The notes beneath the pieces are model-generated. The model was given only the letters and a program-made list of their open reading frames with translations. It did not search any database and was not told where the DNA came from. A stretch of DNA of 64,000 nt from Megachile rotundata (taxonomy: Eukaryota; Arthropoda; Insecta; Hymenoptera; Megachilidae), in the NCBI RefSeq assembly GCF_050947335.1, contig NC_134988.1, positions 9,734,001-9,798,000 on the forward strand, written 5' to 3'. The translations under genes and the position numbers were made by a program. Shown here one piece after another: positions 24,501 to 37,742 of the stretch (position 1 is the first letter of the stretch; every line of letters begins with the position of its first letter).

Positions 24501-27500
24501 TGCAGGACAAATCACATCATCGCAACTGATAAAATTGATTTTTAGCGGAAGAGTAAACGATGGGAAATACGAACAACCTTGAACATTTATACCGAATACT
24601 TGTTTACTGGGTGACAGCGGTAAGCATGTACCATCATCTTCCATTAGCTGACAGTGTATATTTTGTAAACTAATTTTTAGTGCATCCATTCTCAATGAAT
24701 CTTTCATTTGTTTGATATTTTCTGCGACCTCGTGTAAATTCTGTGGGAACACGATTTACATCATTTATTAGTTAACATAACCTATAAAATAGAAATATAC
24801 CTTAACAAGTAATTGCTGAGTAAGAAAACTATTTCTTAGTGCATCGCCAATAACAGCTAGTAATGCCCGTAACATCAACTGTAATCTTCTGTGATAACGC
24901 GTAGAGCTAATATTTCTATCATCCTCTGGCCCGACTTCAGCAGAGTTCTAAAAATAAATTAAACATGCCTTTAAAATCAACATTATTTATCATAGGTTTT
25001 TTAAAGTAGATTAATGATTCGATACCTGAGGACTTTGTCCCGGTAATGCTTGCGTCAGTAGCCAATAAATATGATGAGCTACTCGTGGAGAAAGTAACGC
25101 TCGTTCTAATAAGAATCTTGCTAGAGGAGAAGTTTCATATGTCTCGTGCTTTAACGCTTGCAATAACTGTGGTAAATAATCCACAAGTTCGTCATTACTT
25201 AACTCTCGAATCCACCCAACCGCTATTTCTCTAACTTTCATATCTGGAAAACTACACAGAACTTATGTTTATTTGAAGCAATTAATAGATTGGACTTACT
25301 TAAAACAGTAGTTACCAAGGTAATAATAATTGTAAAGCTTGAACAGGTAATAAAGGACTCCAAACCCTGAGAGATGCATGAAGATCGGGTAAACAAGCCC
25401 AGTCCCAACTGTGTGCAGCCAGAAGTACCTTGGGCAGAGCTTCAGGTTTATCATGTAAGTAATGACGCTTTTCCCATAAAATTTCCCTCTCTTCAATAAG
25501 TGGTCTGACAATGAAAAAATAAACATTAACATGATATTAAAAATATAATTTAGTTTAAAGGTACCTTGTGAAAGTAGTTTGTTGTGTAATGTCTATTAAT
25601 ATTTCTTGCGTATTCTGATCTAGTGAACTGAAGTCCAACGATTCCACATCATAATCTCGTAATTCTGAAGGGAACAATACTTTCCCTCCATAATCAGGTA
25701 ATTCTATCCCAATTGTGGGATGTGTATCACCGTGGGGATGAATTCCAGATGCAGGAGCAGGACCTAACCTTTTATCAGCAACCGCTGGCCAAAGAGATAA
25801 GAAGAAGCTTCCTTGACTCATCACCCTGTAAAAAATAGTAGGTATATTTAAAAAATGATCTTTTTCTTTTCTAATCAAATGTAAACGTACCCTTCAAAAT
25901 CGAAGAACTGTATAGCTCCCCAACCTAATTCTTCTTTTTGCATAGTATTTTCTGTCGACGAATTTGATTCATGTTCAGTAGGTTGTACAGTGCGACCATA
26001 TAGAACTAACACTAGCCTCGCTTCTCTTGGGACTTGACATACACTTATGCCACGAAACTCCAGCCTGAAAATTGTAATATAAATTGAAAAATTGAAGTGC
26101 AATTTCTGTATAATAAATATTATAATAATTACCAAGCATTAAACAAAATTCTTGGATAAAAATTGGAACTGACTGCCATAGGTTCGGATAAAACTGGGTT
26201 CCCAACGGGTCTTGTACCGTGGAATATCTGTGCTGCGATTATGTAATCATCGTGTTTCCATGATCCTGGTAATCTATGCACTGCTCCAACGCGAACTAAT
26301 ATAGTGTCTAACACTTCAGATGACACTAACGTGACTGTCATATAAAGAAACATCTCATGTATTTCTATAAAAACTTATTACACAAAATAAAATTATTACC
26401 TGTTGGAAAATCTGGTTTACTATTTAACTCAAAGTCAACTCTAAAAGCATGACAATAAGTTTCCACAAGATCTTGAATTGCGCCACGGATTTTGTGACAA
26501 TGAGATGCAATTACATCCGGAAACTTCGTCCGCAAGGTCACTACAGAATAATCGCCGTCTTCGTGCAAGATTTCAGGCTTTTTGCATTCTATATTTGTCG
26601 TGTGAACTTGGGGCAAAAATTGACAACACGCGTTCACGAAATTGTCGACAGCTTCCGTAATTTCAAATGTTTCTATGTTTCCCATTAATGCACAGACAGC
26701 TTTTACCGCTTGAACAACACCCCGTGGTTGCAGTTGAGGTAAAAGACTAGAACCATGATTGCTAGTTGCCAATTGTATAGCAGCAGTTTCTACGCGTTCC
26801 ATTTCTTTCTCTACGGTTTCTAGCAAAATGAGAAGTGTGTCGTACGAAATAGGTTGTACTGGTTCATTTGGAAGGATGTCTTCTAATTTGAGACATTGGT
26901 CGCGATTATCGTCTTGCAGTGTTCGCGCTATCGATCGTTTTATTTGTGCTTTAGTTAGAATAGCTAATTCAATGTCTTTTTCTAATTTAATACATTGATG
27001 TATGTATTCGTATTGAGCTAAAGTTGTATTCGGTGCGAAATATTCCGCTAATCCCCATACTCTCAAACAATATTTCTCCACGTTTACAGTGTCTTCATCT
27101 TCTAAGGAACAAGCGACGTTAAGGATAACATGTTCAACGCTACAATTTACATCGCAAGTAAATGATATGGACGGAGTATTTTCATTAGAATCCGTTAACT
27201 GTGGATGTACAACTAATTTTATACTTGTGCCTTCAGGATACAAGCTTTCCATCATTGGGCTGATTATGTGCCCAATATTTGTACTAGGATCATTAAATGG
27301 AAATTCACTTCGCACAGATTTCATCAGTTCATGGAAAGCTTTCAAATCACAATCAAGAAGCGATGGTCTAGTCTTTCTAACTGTTATGTTTTCGAATAAG
27401 CGTGTTTGTCGTTTCTGTCTCCTGTCTAAAGAAGTTCTCCTTCTTTCAATAGTATTCCAAGCAGATGAGTTTCTAGGAGGTAGTGGTGGCGGTGCAGCTG

Positions 27501-29054
27501 GAGATACAGCAGGAGATTTAGCAGACTTTTCCACAGCAACATATACCGGATCCGAATTAACACTTTCATTTGTGCTATACATGTAGTCGAATGGATCAAA
27601 CGGGTCATACACTGATCCACTGACTTGTATCTCATCTTTATTTCCCTGTGCACTCTCGTTAAGATCTTCAGTCTTAACAAGTAACGGATCAAACGCTTCT
27701 AATACGCTAACTCGAACATTTGTTTTATCTTCTACTTGATCGAAAGAACTCAGGTCTATAAGATTATTATTTGGCTTCTTTTCTATCACTTTCAATACAC
27801 TTAGCTGCTCATCGTTCATAGAGAACATAGGTTTTTGTACACCACATACAGAAGGAGTAATACTTGGTCTGTAATTTGTAGGTAATGGAGGTATCTGTAA
27901 AAAGAGTAAACTTCATCCTTAAAAAGAGTCATGTGATAAGTTATACGATATTTGATGATTTAAATTGAACTATTAAAAAATATAAATAATATTCCTAAGC
28001 TAATATTTGACTTAAAACACATACACAATCCATATACCTGTGTAAGAAAGTAATTTCTAAAATTATTAAAATTCCATGCAAGCTGTAACGAGAGTCATCG
28101 TTAAAATTAAAATATAAAATTATTATATCCAAATAAAAAAAAAAAAAAACAGTTATACATTTAATGCTGTAAAATATTCATAAACATTTAATAATATACT
28201 TACTTGTGGTGTTGCATCAGGTACAGTACTATTAATACTACTGGATCTCGACATAACAGGACTAATTTTTGGAGTTCCTGGTGTGCATGGTGCAGTGGAA
28301 GATCTAGGACCAGGAGAAAGTGATTGATATCTGAAGTCTCGAGAATGATAACCTGCAACACTACTGCTACGTGATACTCTTCCTTGCCTTTTTAATAATG
28401 AAGGATGCGTTTCCCATTTTGGTTCCAATAATGGTTTCCTGTTATAAAACATGAATAGTTAATCAATAATAATTTAAACAACCCTTTTATAAGCATCTCT
28501 CAACTATGAACTCACGGTGGTGGAGGTGGAGGTGAACAATAATCTGTTAAATCATCTTGCTTCACTGGACTTGTAAAATTAATTAAGTCAACAGACTGAT
28601 CTTGGCTTGTCGTAGCTGTTGTAGAATTTCTTCTAGATGGAACTGGTGGTGGTGCTAATATCACTGTATTTTTAGATTGATTTGTGTTAAAGGAACCAGG
28701 CCTAGGTCTACTTCTACACTGAAATCTACATTTTTTAAATTAAGTTTCACTGATTATTGTGTGAAATCATATATAGCAATAATTGAATATAATTTACTTT
28801 TCAGTTTGCGGTGTATTATCTCTTTCTGATGAATTGCTATGTACAATGTTATTTGATGTGTGTACTTCACCTTGTGGAACACAAGATTGTTGAACATTAT
28901 TGAATTCTGAACGCTGTTTCTGTAATTTAAATTTTTCTAAAGCTAGACTTTCTAAACTCAATGCTTGAGCACGCTCTAAATCCTCTTGGAACTGACGCTC
29001 ATAATCGATCACCGTTGATTTCTGAGTATTTGTATTTCTACTGTAGTGTGACAT
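21541..29054 (-). CDS. Pi3K68D: Class II phosphatidylinositol 3-kinase with C2 and PX domains (PI3K-C2)
   Basis: Eighteen coding exons: 29054-28798, 28713-28516, 28438-28204, 27894-26400, 26364-26133, 26064-25891, 25825-25565, 25504-25316, 25251-25026, 24947-24801, 24740-24492, 24426-23990, 23920-23764, 23320-23085, 23015-22815, 22319-22123, 22031-21784, 21714-21541. All phases agree, giving 1770 aa. Order: a UIM-like acidic helix near residue 20 (FQEDLERAQALSLES), a proline-rich linker, Ras-binding domain about 412-560, C2 about 735-900, helical domain about 930-1100, lipid kinase about 1150-1440 with catalytic loop GICDRHNDNIML and activation loop DFGKFLGDAQMFGNFKRDR, PX about 1500-1570, C-terminal C2 about 1640-1760. 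This order defines class II PI3K, which makes PI3P and PI(3,4)P2 on endosomal and plasma membranes. The start ATG directly follows a 3' splice site, so a noncoding 5' exon lies upstream. No key residue is missing. The symbol is by fly orthology. Confidence 0.96.
28156..28203. other. PI3-kinase intron between coding exons 3 and 4
   Basis: The intron runs 28203-27895 and contains an A-homopolymer of 14 near 28135-28150. The donor is GTAAGTAT and the acceptor TTTTTACAG, both on the minus strand. A possible 100-codon plus-strand frame elsewhere in the gene's introns (22469-22771) has no recognisable feature. Confidence 0.4.
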
Positions 29055-29526
29055 CTAAAATTAAATTAGACATTGGTTAGAACTAGCTGGAATGAGGTGC
29101 TAACAACAGATATATAGATAAGATACACAATGAGGTAGTATGATAGTAGAGTAATGAATAAGGTCATTTTAACCTATACATAAAATATATATATGAAATT
29201 ATCAGACTTTATTAATAATAAATTATTAATAAAACAGTTATTATACTATGTTAATATTTAATTTGCAAACATTAACTGGTAAAAGTTGATCATACATTAT
29301 AAATGAAATGTTGAAAGTTGTAACAGGTGAATTAAAAGATGAACATCAGACACCTTTCGTTTACTTTGATTGTAATCGCAACACGTGTTTTGATAAATCT
29401 GGGGGAAGTGTATTGCTTGCATAGACCTTATCATTCAAAGGGCCCGGTTATCAATTTCAAATGACAGAAGTGGTACGCATCTACGTAAACAGATTTACGG
29501 CTCACCCTAGCATTATTTTCAGTAAA

Positions 29527-29767
29527 ATGTCTCGCTGTCAGATACTGCAGAAAATCTTCGAACAGAACAAAGATACAGTTGATAAAAGAGCACTGTCACC
29601 TAATCAAGGAAATGACATTTTTGATCGTATAATTGGTTGTCGTATTAACGACTTACTATACATACGCAAATATCTACATACAAATCGTTCTATGAACGAA
29701 GAGTGCACTGACTTGGAGCTGCTGCCACCAATAGACAATGCACGAGTATATAGAAGAGAGAACAAAA
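29527..29767 (+). CDS. Possible first coding exon of an unknown small gene
   Basis: An ATG at 29527 in good context (AAAATGTC) opens an 80-codon frame. It begins MSRCQILQKIFEQNKDTVD and ends at a donor-like GTATGT at 29768. The composition is protein-like (balanced charged and hydrophobic residues, an amphipathic segment then LELLPPIDNARVYRR), unlike the repeat frames nearby. It lies head-to-head with the PI3-kinase start, about 470 bp away, so the two could share a bidirectional promoter. I do not recognise the family and found no convincing downstream exon. It may be a pseudogene fragment. Confidence 0.3.
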
Positions 29768-29869
29768 GTATGTATTTACGTATGTATTTACGTACTATGC
29801 ATGTAACGAAAAATACTATAGTGTATGCGATCTACTATACAGCGTGCAGCTCACAACCGATACAATGAT

Positions 29870-30383
29870 ACAATGTAATGATAGACCGACTATAGTGCGG
29901 ATATGTAATTGAAAGCGATGACGGTATACAGTTAGGTTACATTAACTCTTTTTGGTGCGTCGACTGTTTGAATGATTAATATGTTCATCCTGAATAGCGA
30001 ACCTTATTTGCTTATTGCTTATTTAATATATGGATGGGATGCGTAATACGTACAGTTATGTGTTTCCTTCGTTTTTATTACATCAATACATTATATACAA
30101 TGAGATCCTACAAAAATATAAATGCTTCACTTACACGCAAATATTATAATAAACCACTTTCTAAAAACAATTCCTATCAATGCATTGTATTAAAAATTAT
30201 TTGTTATTGTTCTTGTTGAATGATAGAAGGAAAATAAACAGTTAAAGTTTGATATTGAAGATAATGATTGACTGTATCAGCTCTGATCATATCAAACAAT
30301 TTTTTTGAAGCTTGATTACTTTGTGAGGTATATTAAGTACACGAAAGACTGAAAGGTTGTCTTTCTACGACATTAAAAGTAGC
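29870..30383. other. Spacer and probable 3'UTR of the minus-strand P450
   Basis: AT-rich unique sequence after the P450 stop on the minus strand. A minus-strand AATAAA (TTTATT on plus) lies near 30075, a suitable polyadenylation signal about 300 nt beyond the stop. Nothing else was recognised. Confidence 0.4.
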
Positions 30384-33300
30384 TTAATACTGTACAATTT
30401 TGAGCCAGAATCCTTTCTCGCTCGTTGTTACTAGGCTTCGCCTGCTAAACTTTATTGGTGTGACTGTCTTTTCACAAACCTCTACTCTGTGATTCCTCAG
30501 AAATGAAATTATACCAACTTTAATTTGCAATAATGCAAACCGCATTCCTGAAACATGTTCAAGTCTATTAAAATAATGATTTTATAGGATAAGTTACTCA
30601 ATAATAGTTTTATTATAAAAGATTTTTTTAGAGGAAAGAGCTTATCACCATTTGCTTTTGATCTTGGGAGATTAGGGAGAACCTAGGTGAATTTAAACAA
30701 TAACCTCTAGTCCTAGTATTGAAAGAATAAGACAAATAAGGCAAGTAGTGGAATACTTCTTCCTTTATGCTTCCTTTTAACTACTCTTAAGATGATTGTA
30801 CTGTTGTTCTGCAAAGATCTTGAGTTTGTAGCAAGCAGCTTTAATAAAAAGATTACCTATACAATTTCTTGGTCCTTCCCCAAATGGAAGGTATGTGTAT
30901 GGATGCCTTGTACGTTTATTCTCTTCTGTGAAGCGTTCAGGATCAAACATTGATGGATTGGGATAATAATCTGGATCATGATGAAGTCCATAAATTGGTA
31001 TGATCACCCTCATACCTGGAGGTAGTTCCACTTTACTACCCGGTATCTGATACTGGTATTCACATCTACGAGATAAGAGTGATGCTGGTGGGTATTTTCG
31101 AAGAGTTTCTGAAAATTAAGTATATGTAAAAAAGAGTTATATTCCTAATATGATGATTAATTTTTCTGTCAAGGTCACTTTGGAAATTTAAAAATTTGAA
31201 ACTTTAGAATTTTTAAAGTTTGCATTTTGGGACTTTAAAATTGCAGAACTTGGAAGTATGGAATGCTGAAATATTTAAATGTTGGTGCTTGTAAGGTTTT
31301 TGAATTTTGGGACTTTAAGACTTTAGAACTTTTGGGATCCAGGCTTTTGAGATTTTGATACTTTGAGATCTTTATATTTGGGGAGTTTGAAGTTTTAGGG
31401 ATTGGAGAATCTAGGACTTCAGAGTCTGGAACTTTGAGATCTTAGGATTTTGAGACTTTGGGATCTTGTGATTTTTAGGACTTTAGGATTTTGGAACTTT
31501 GAGACCTTAGGAGTTTATTTTATGACATTGAGAGTTAGAGAACTTGATTCTCTGGTACCATAGGATTTTTTAAAATAATGTACCACATGAAAAATGGGTC
31601 TCGGCCCATAAAAATGTAAAAAGCCCTGATGTAAAAAAAAATAATTTACAGGTATTCACTGCACAATTACCTGCAATAACCATGTCAAGGTACTTCATGT
31701 CCTGCACAGCATCATAAGTTAACTTTCCTCCCCTGCTGTCGATAGCGTCATGAATATCCCGTCTGGTTTTTTCCTGAATCTCAGCATTCAATGCCAATTC
31801 ATGAAGGCAGAATGCAATAGTATTGGACGAGGTTTCGTAACCGGCGGCAAAAAATACAAACGCCTGGGCGGCAATACTGTTCTCGTCCAGTTCTATAAAC
31901 AAATCGATTTTACACGATAAAGCATTTTTCAAAAAACTTCTTTATCGTTCAATCACCCAGCGACTACCTTAGCGATACGCCAGCGATAAACTACTAAACA
32001 GAAGAACAAACTGCTTCTCGGTATTAAGTAATCCTGAGTAATCGTTCCACAGAACTTTTAATTACCATTTGCAAACGCTGCTTATGAGAAGTTAATGGAC
32101 CGCTTCATTAATACCGTTACAGTTTTATTGCGGTTGCGGTAGTTGTATGAATGGATCACTTACTGTCAATTTTATCTTGATTAATTTGTTACAGAACGGT
32201 ATCGCTTATGACTGAATATGTAGTCGTTCATAGCGTACATTGAATAAGCCACACATGGACCCAAGAGATTTATCAATTACATAACATTATCCCAGTTCGA
32301 AATTGATACGGACTTAATGAGTTCAGAAAATTGCCTATATCCTAAACATTCTACTACTCTACTTAAAAAAAATATAATCTGCAGCGGAAACAGGTATCAA
32401 GTTCAGTCCACCTTAAGGTGAACAGCATTTAAGGCTTACAATTTATCTTTCAACAGTAATCTGTATAAACGATAAGGGTTTGACCGACATAAATAGAGCA
32501 AGTTTATCCTGTTCTACGCTTTCATTTCGTTTTGCACTACCTAGCAAATTAGCGTACCTATCTCTTCAGCCGTATCTGCATCCTCCTCGTTGCCAATCAG
32601 CCCGTTACCCGACTCATTTTCCAGCGTGCCTTTATCCTTCAACTCGATCAACAGGTCCATGAAGTCGTGTCTCTTGACCGCCTGCTCCTCCCGCTGCTTC
32701 AGCATCTGCGACACGACATTTTTGAAGAACCTCGTCACCTCAGGATCGATCACCTGCACGCCTAGAAGCTTATAAAGTCTCGGCATCGCCGTTCGAAGCA
32801 TCCTCCATAACGTAGCCTTGTAACTCGGCCTCGAGAGCTTCTTCGCAGCCCTGTGAAACTCGGATTCCTCGTCGGTGAGCGCGTTTATTTGTATGCCGAA
32901 GGCGCAGCTACCAATGACGTCTATCGTAAATTTCGCAGCCAGCTCGCGAATCTCAAATGGCCGATCGGAGGACGAATCGATTAATTTTTGAAACTCCTCG
33001 CCGCACTCGGCCAGCAGGTAGAACATTCTTTTCAATTTGCCGGACGAGAAGGCTGGGGTCAGCTTGCAACGCAGACTCTTCCATTTCTTCCCTTCCAGAT
33101 TGAACAAGTGGGCGGACAGCGAATCCTGATGGACCAACAGATTCACCTCTTAAATTCTAATCAAACTTAATTTACCTAACTTCTTTTTACCTGGCCGTTC
33201 ACTGGTATGCCGCGGTTGGAGAAGCAGGCGAAGTTCTTCACGCAGATGTTCTTGATAAGGTCGGGATCCCTCAGGATCAGAATGGGAGACTTCACGCGGA

Positions 33301-33538
33301 AGGTTCCGAAGTACCTCTCGTCCTTGAACCAGTCGTACATCTCCTTGATACCCTCGGGTAGAGACTTCCGGAAAAGCAACAGCGAGGCGTAGTTCCCGAA
33401 GAGCACGATGGGCTTCCTGAAGGGTACGCCTCGGATCTCCCAGAAGTTGAAGGTGGAAGTAAGGAAGCAGTACAAAAGGCTGAGGAACAGCCCCAGTAAC
33501 AGGAACTGCTCCAGAAATTCTCTGATCACGTTCCACAT
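30384..33538 (-). CDS. Cytochrome P450, CYP3 clan (CYP6/CYP336-like), complete
   Basis: Five coding exons, 33538-33191, 33146-32558, 31892-31671, 31108-30857 and 30547-30384, give 524 aa with consistent phases 0, 1, 1, 1. The ATG at 33538 (MWNVIREFLEQF) was chosen because the frame upstream opens only with GTG. An N-terminal anchor about 8-30 precedes FWEIRGVP. The oxygen-binding I-helix reads AAGYETSS (about 325), the K-helix ETLRKYPP (387), then DPERF, and the heme loop PFGEGPRNCIG with ligand Cys about 469. The final exon, easily missed, reads MRFALLQIKVGI and ends in LKIVQY. Predicted role is microsomal monooxygenation of xenobiotics or endogenous lipids with P450 reductase. The usual proline-rich hinge is altered to GVPFRKP, while its paralogue at 60.8 kb keeps GVPGPKP. 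All catalytic motifs are intact. The CYP subfamily cannot be fixed by eye. Confidence 0.95.
31190..31560. repeat. Degenerate short-word repeat in a P450 intron
   Basis: The intron between exons 3 and 4 holds a degenerate series of TTTGGGACTTT, TTTTAGGACTTT and GGATCTTTGAGA-like words with a period near 16-20 bp. It is a weak relative of the purine-rich minisatellites elsewhere in the window. Confidence 0.6.
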
Positions 33539-34500
33539 CTCGAACGTGAAATTTGTCAACACTTTTTGAATAATTTTCTTCCCTTCAGTTCGCTTCTCTC
33601 ATTTTTAACGGTCTCTTTTTATGTAGGCTCGCGACGGCCGTGCACCGGATATCGACTCAACGTTTATCGCGAGGTTTGTTAATTCTAAAACAAAGGCTAC
33701 ACTCTTCAGAACCACGTCTTACGTTACACAACCGGTCGTTTCTTGGAGCTGTTTACAGACGCAGAAGTGCAATTGTCGGTAAGAGCGTGTGACTCATCAG
33801 GCCTCGCGAGAGAAATGTCAGGCAAGGTACACGTGCACTGTTCGCGCGCAGGCAGCGACGTTTCGAATTTCGATTAAAACATTCGATCAATGACGTCCGT
33901 TTTCCAAAATCACTCGACCGATAAAGAGACCCCGGTCACGCTTTCGTTCGCAATCGTCGAACCGTGATAACAATACACCGCCTTTCGAGAAAGCACTCTT
34001 GATTCACGGAGCGAGAAATCAGACTTCCGGCATGTTATCGGGAAAGATCCCTTTGCAAACAAGAGGCTTCTTTCGTAAAAAAAAGACACGTTACATCGAT
34101 TTGGCAGCTGTAGTTGGCTCATCCGGTGCATCAAAGGACCGCCGCCCACGCAGACACTGAGCCGTCTGAGAGACGTGGAAAATACGAGTATGCAGAGCGT
34201 GGTTGACACGCTTCGAATCGACTGCACGCGTTTGGGGACAAGAAGAAAAGATAGGAAGAGGAAGAGCGAAAGAAAGGAAGGGGAAAAGGGATCCACGCAA
34301 CGCGTATCGTTCTCGCCGAAAGGCTGACCTCCCACTGACTGGAAATCATGAACGTACGCACGCACGCATTTATAAGGGACCTTGCGCCATTGCTGCGACC
34401 GGAGTTCGTGCCAGAAGTCGTGCACTAAGCTTGTTTATCAGCTATCCCTCTCCCAGCAATTAGACGGGCCATGAGGCCACTCGAAACAGAGAAAGTTTCG
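33539..34500 (-). promoter_or_regulatory. Probable promoter and 5' region of the minus-strand P450
   Basis: A unique GC-richer block upstream of the P450 ATG. On the minus strand a TATAAA at 34374-34369 is followed about 38 nt later by TCAGT, an arthropod initiator-like string at 34338-34334. Transcription from there would give a 5'UTR of about 800 nt unless spliced. Open frames of 69-171 codons in this block overlap one another and show no domain. Confidence 0.35.
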
Positions 34501-35464
34501 ACTTGTTTACACATTAGATAATATTTAAAACAGTATGTACTGACGAGAGTGCTCGCATCTTTTAACTCTCCGTTAGGTCGTAAAGCAGTCATGAATTATT
34601 CAATTCTTTTGACTATGTTACTAATTTAAAACCGAAGAATGCAGTACTGTGAAGACGTACTAGAAAACGATAAGTAACTGAATAAAAAAAATAGAAGATG
34701 AATTGAACGCGTGGGAAATCGTTTTATGAAGCAAGACGCGGATAATGCAAGGTTAAACGCGAATAACTTGAGTTGAGCCTCTTTTTAGCAGCTGGAGAAA
34801 TTAATTTCCTGCAGCTGCTATTTTTAGAGAATTCTTGTAGGTGAAAATATAAGAGTTTTAAAGTTTTATTATAGCTTAGAGCAATTTTATGACTCACTGC
34901 ACCGAGGGTACATCTGAGTGCTGATAAGATGTGAACCTTGAACCGTGATAGATTTTAAAAGGTGTAATTATAAGCCTGGATTTGGATCAGTTGAGCATTG
35001 TTCCAATGACAATAAGCAATGAATAATTTATAGTTAATGAATAATTCAGTATTCTTAATTATTTATTATTCATTTTTTTTTGTTTGTCATTATACAATAT
35101 TTCACTTTTGTCTGTGAGTGTTCAATTAGAGTTATAGTATTGTAGTTGCGTCTCTTATTGTAGTAAAGGAATAATCGATAGCCTTTGAGCTGCTACGTAA
35201 CTTTTCCTTTGGTGTTGCTCCTAATAAGATAAATTATTAGCAGCAATTTAGGTTGCAGTTATGTTGCAATAGATTCACTCGTAAACAAGTTACTGTATCG
35301 GCATTCGTTTTATAGCAGGCTGCGGTTAGACCTTTTACGGCCTTATTGTCAGACACAGAACCCCGTAATATTTTTAAATTTGATACTTTGGTTTGAGAAT
35401 CTAAAAGTTTAGTAATTTAGAAATTTGAGAATTTTTTAAGTTTCGTTTGAAACATTTAATAATT

Positions 35465-35660
35465 TAGAAATTTGTACATCTTGCTATTTGAAAAATAAAA
35501 AATGTTGAATTTGAAAATTTGTAGATCTTGCTATTTGAAAAACAAAAAATGTTGAATTTGAAAATTTGTAGATCTTGCTATTTAAAAAATAAAAAATATT
35601 GAATTTGAAAATTTGTAAACCTTGCTATTAAAAAAATAAAAAATATTAAATTTGAAAATT
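35465..35660. repeat. 47-bp tandem repeat, 4 copies
   Basis: The landmark ATCTTGCTATTT recurs at about 35478, 35525, 35572 and, degenerate, 35619. Between copies lies AAAAATGTTGAATTTGAAAA. The spacing is exactly 47 bp. Confidence 0.85.
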
Positions 35661-36129
35661 TAAGAATTTAAGAATGTAAAAATTTAGAGATTCAATATAG
35701 CATGCTTGAAGTATATTCAAACGTGTATAATTTTTTGGTTGGAAACCATGCAAGGAATTCCAGAACGTGATATTACGTTATATGCATAGATAACACGGTT
35801 TACTTCCCGCCATGAATGCATGTCTGTCGGCAATCCATTGCAAATGAAAATAGATCTAACTTTTACTACCAGCTTGATTTCTCCCTCCTATACTTTCAAA
35901 TGAAAACAGATGGTGAAGCTTGGGGAACCGATTCCACTATTTCTTGCTTGCTTTTCTTTACCTTGTACCTTCCTTGTGATATACGAAACCAGGTTCTCAG
36001 AAAAATATAAGCAAAGCGGACTAAAACTTGTTAGAGCAATCAGTAACGCTCTTAGTGTTATGCAAATGGGGTACTTGTTATGGGCCCTGGATTTAAGGAT
36101 GCTCTTTTATTACTGTTTCAAGTATTCGA

Positions 36130-36770
36130 CTTTGGAAATTTAGAAATTTTTAAATTATTAAGTTTGGAAATTTTTTAATGGAGAAATTGTCGAATTCTAA
36201 TGTTAGCAAATTTCTAAACTCTCAAATTCTAATATTAGCAAGTTTCTAAATTCTCAAATTTTCAAAGTTTAAAAATTCCAAATTCTCAAATTTTAAAATT
36301 TTAAGATTTGAAAATTCTAAATTTTAAAACACCCAAATACTGAAATTTTCTAAATTTTCAAGTTTTCAAATTTTCAAATTTTCAAATTTTCAAATTTTCA
36401 AATTTTCAAATTCTCAAAGTTTCAAATTTTCAAATATTCAAATTTTCAAAGTTTCAAAATTCCTAATTTCCAAATTTTAAAACCCCCAAATTCCAAATTT
36501 CCAAATTTTAGAACCCCCAAATACCAACTTTTCAAATTTTAAAACCCCCAAATTCCAAAACTTTCAAATTCTCAAATTTCAAAATTTCAAAATTCCAAAT
36601 TCTAAAATTCCCAAACACTCAAACTCTAAATTTCTAAATTTCCAAATTCTCACATCTCCAATTTTTGAAAGTCTAAATCTTGCATTTCCAAATTTCCAAA
36701 TTCCTAAATTCTTACATCTCCATTTCCAAACCTCCCAAATTCCTAAATTTCTAAAGTTGAAAATTTAAAT
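36130..36770. repeat. Low-complexity array of TTTTCAAA words
   Basis: A perfect 9-bp run of AAATTTTC at about 36345-36410 is flanked by degenerate CAAATTCTCAAA and CCCCAAATTCCAAA words. It belongs to the same CCAAATTC word family as the 8.5-9.6 kb array but is far more degraded. Confidence 0.8.
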
Positions 36771-37742
36771 TGTACAAATTTTACAAATTATAAACCAAAC
36801 AAATTAACAAAACTTCTATAATAAAATAGAAAATGTCAATTTCTGCCTAGGGTTTAAAAAACACTAGTGACGAGACTGAACACAACAAGTGCATCCTTCG
36901 TTTCCATAATTTGCATTATCTGCTAAAAAATAAGCATATTTTTACGTTTAGTGAATTGCACTGTATTTAACAGAAAAATTTGCATTATTTTCGTTGGTTC
37001 GTTATACGAATTGCAGATATCTACTGCGTATTAATATCATTATGATATTTAAGTATGCAAGACGTAATGTGTGAACAGATAAAGTCAATATTATTGAGAA
37101 TTAAATATTCGAGTATATTTTTGAATTTGCAGTATTTGCTGTAGTAAGTAATGGAAGACAACATTTTTATTTGCTTTCGTCTTCCAAAATTATTGCTAGA
37201 TTATAATAAAACTGTTCTTTCCATTATATCAGTCTTTTAACTTTGTCTTTTTAATTAAAAAGCAATAGCTGTTTCATTTATATAGTACTAATACAAAATA
37301 CAAAATAGTTATAAAGTAATTAATAAAAATAAATAATAATTTAAAATAATTAATAAAATGAATAATATAACTAAATAATAATTTAATAAATTGAGAATAT
37401 TATAGTCTTCTTATTATATTTTTGAAGCTTAGAAAGGGCGCGATTTTTAAAATAATATTATTGGCACCACCTTGCAGTAAACGATGAAAGAAGATAAAAA
37501 CTGCGTTGGTAACCATTACCATTTTTATGTCAAATCCTACTATATCAATTTTGTATTAAATTTTAAGATATCTTCTTTATCGACGACGACGTATTTGGAA
37601 TTCAGAATAAATAAAATTTGTGTCAACCCTGCTGATGTCTTTAATATAAAAAAAACAATTGTAAAGAATTCATTTAATAAATATTATATACAAACTTTAT
37701 ACTGTTTTTATAACTAAAAGTTTAAGGTAAAAGTTTTTAAAT

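Larger units (their letters stand above)
34501..37742. other. Spacer between the P450 and HURP-like genes
   Basis: 34500-35380 is unique AT-rich DNA. A 47-bp repeat lies at 35465-35660 and a simple array at 36130-36770 (separate entries). 35690-36120 and 36780-37742 are unique, with frames of 60-77 codons that lack features. No exon was recognised. Confidence 0.45.

Noticed and set aside
33539..33562. An upstream start for the first P450 at 33562
   Set aside because: The codon there is GTG; the first ATG in frame is at 33538 and leads straight into the membrane anchor.
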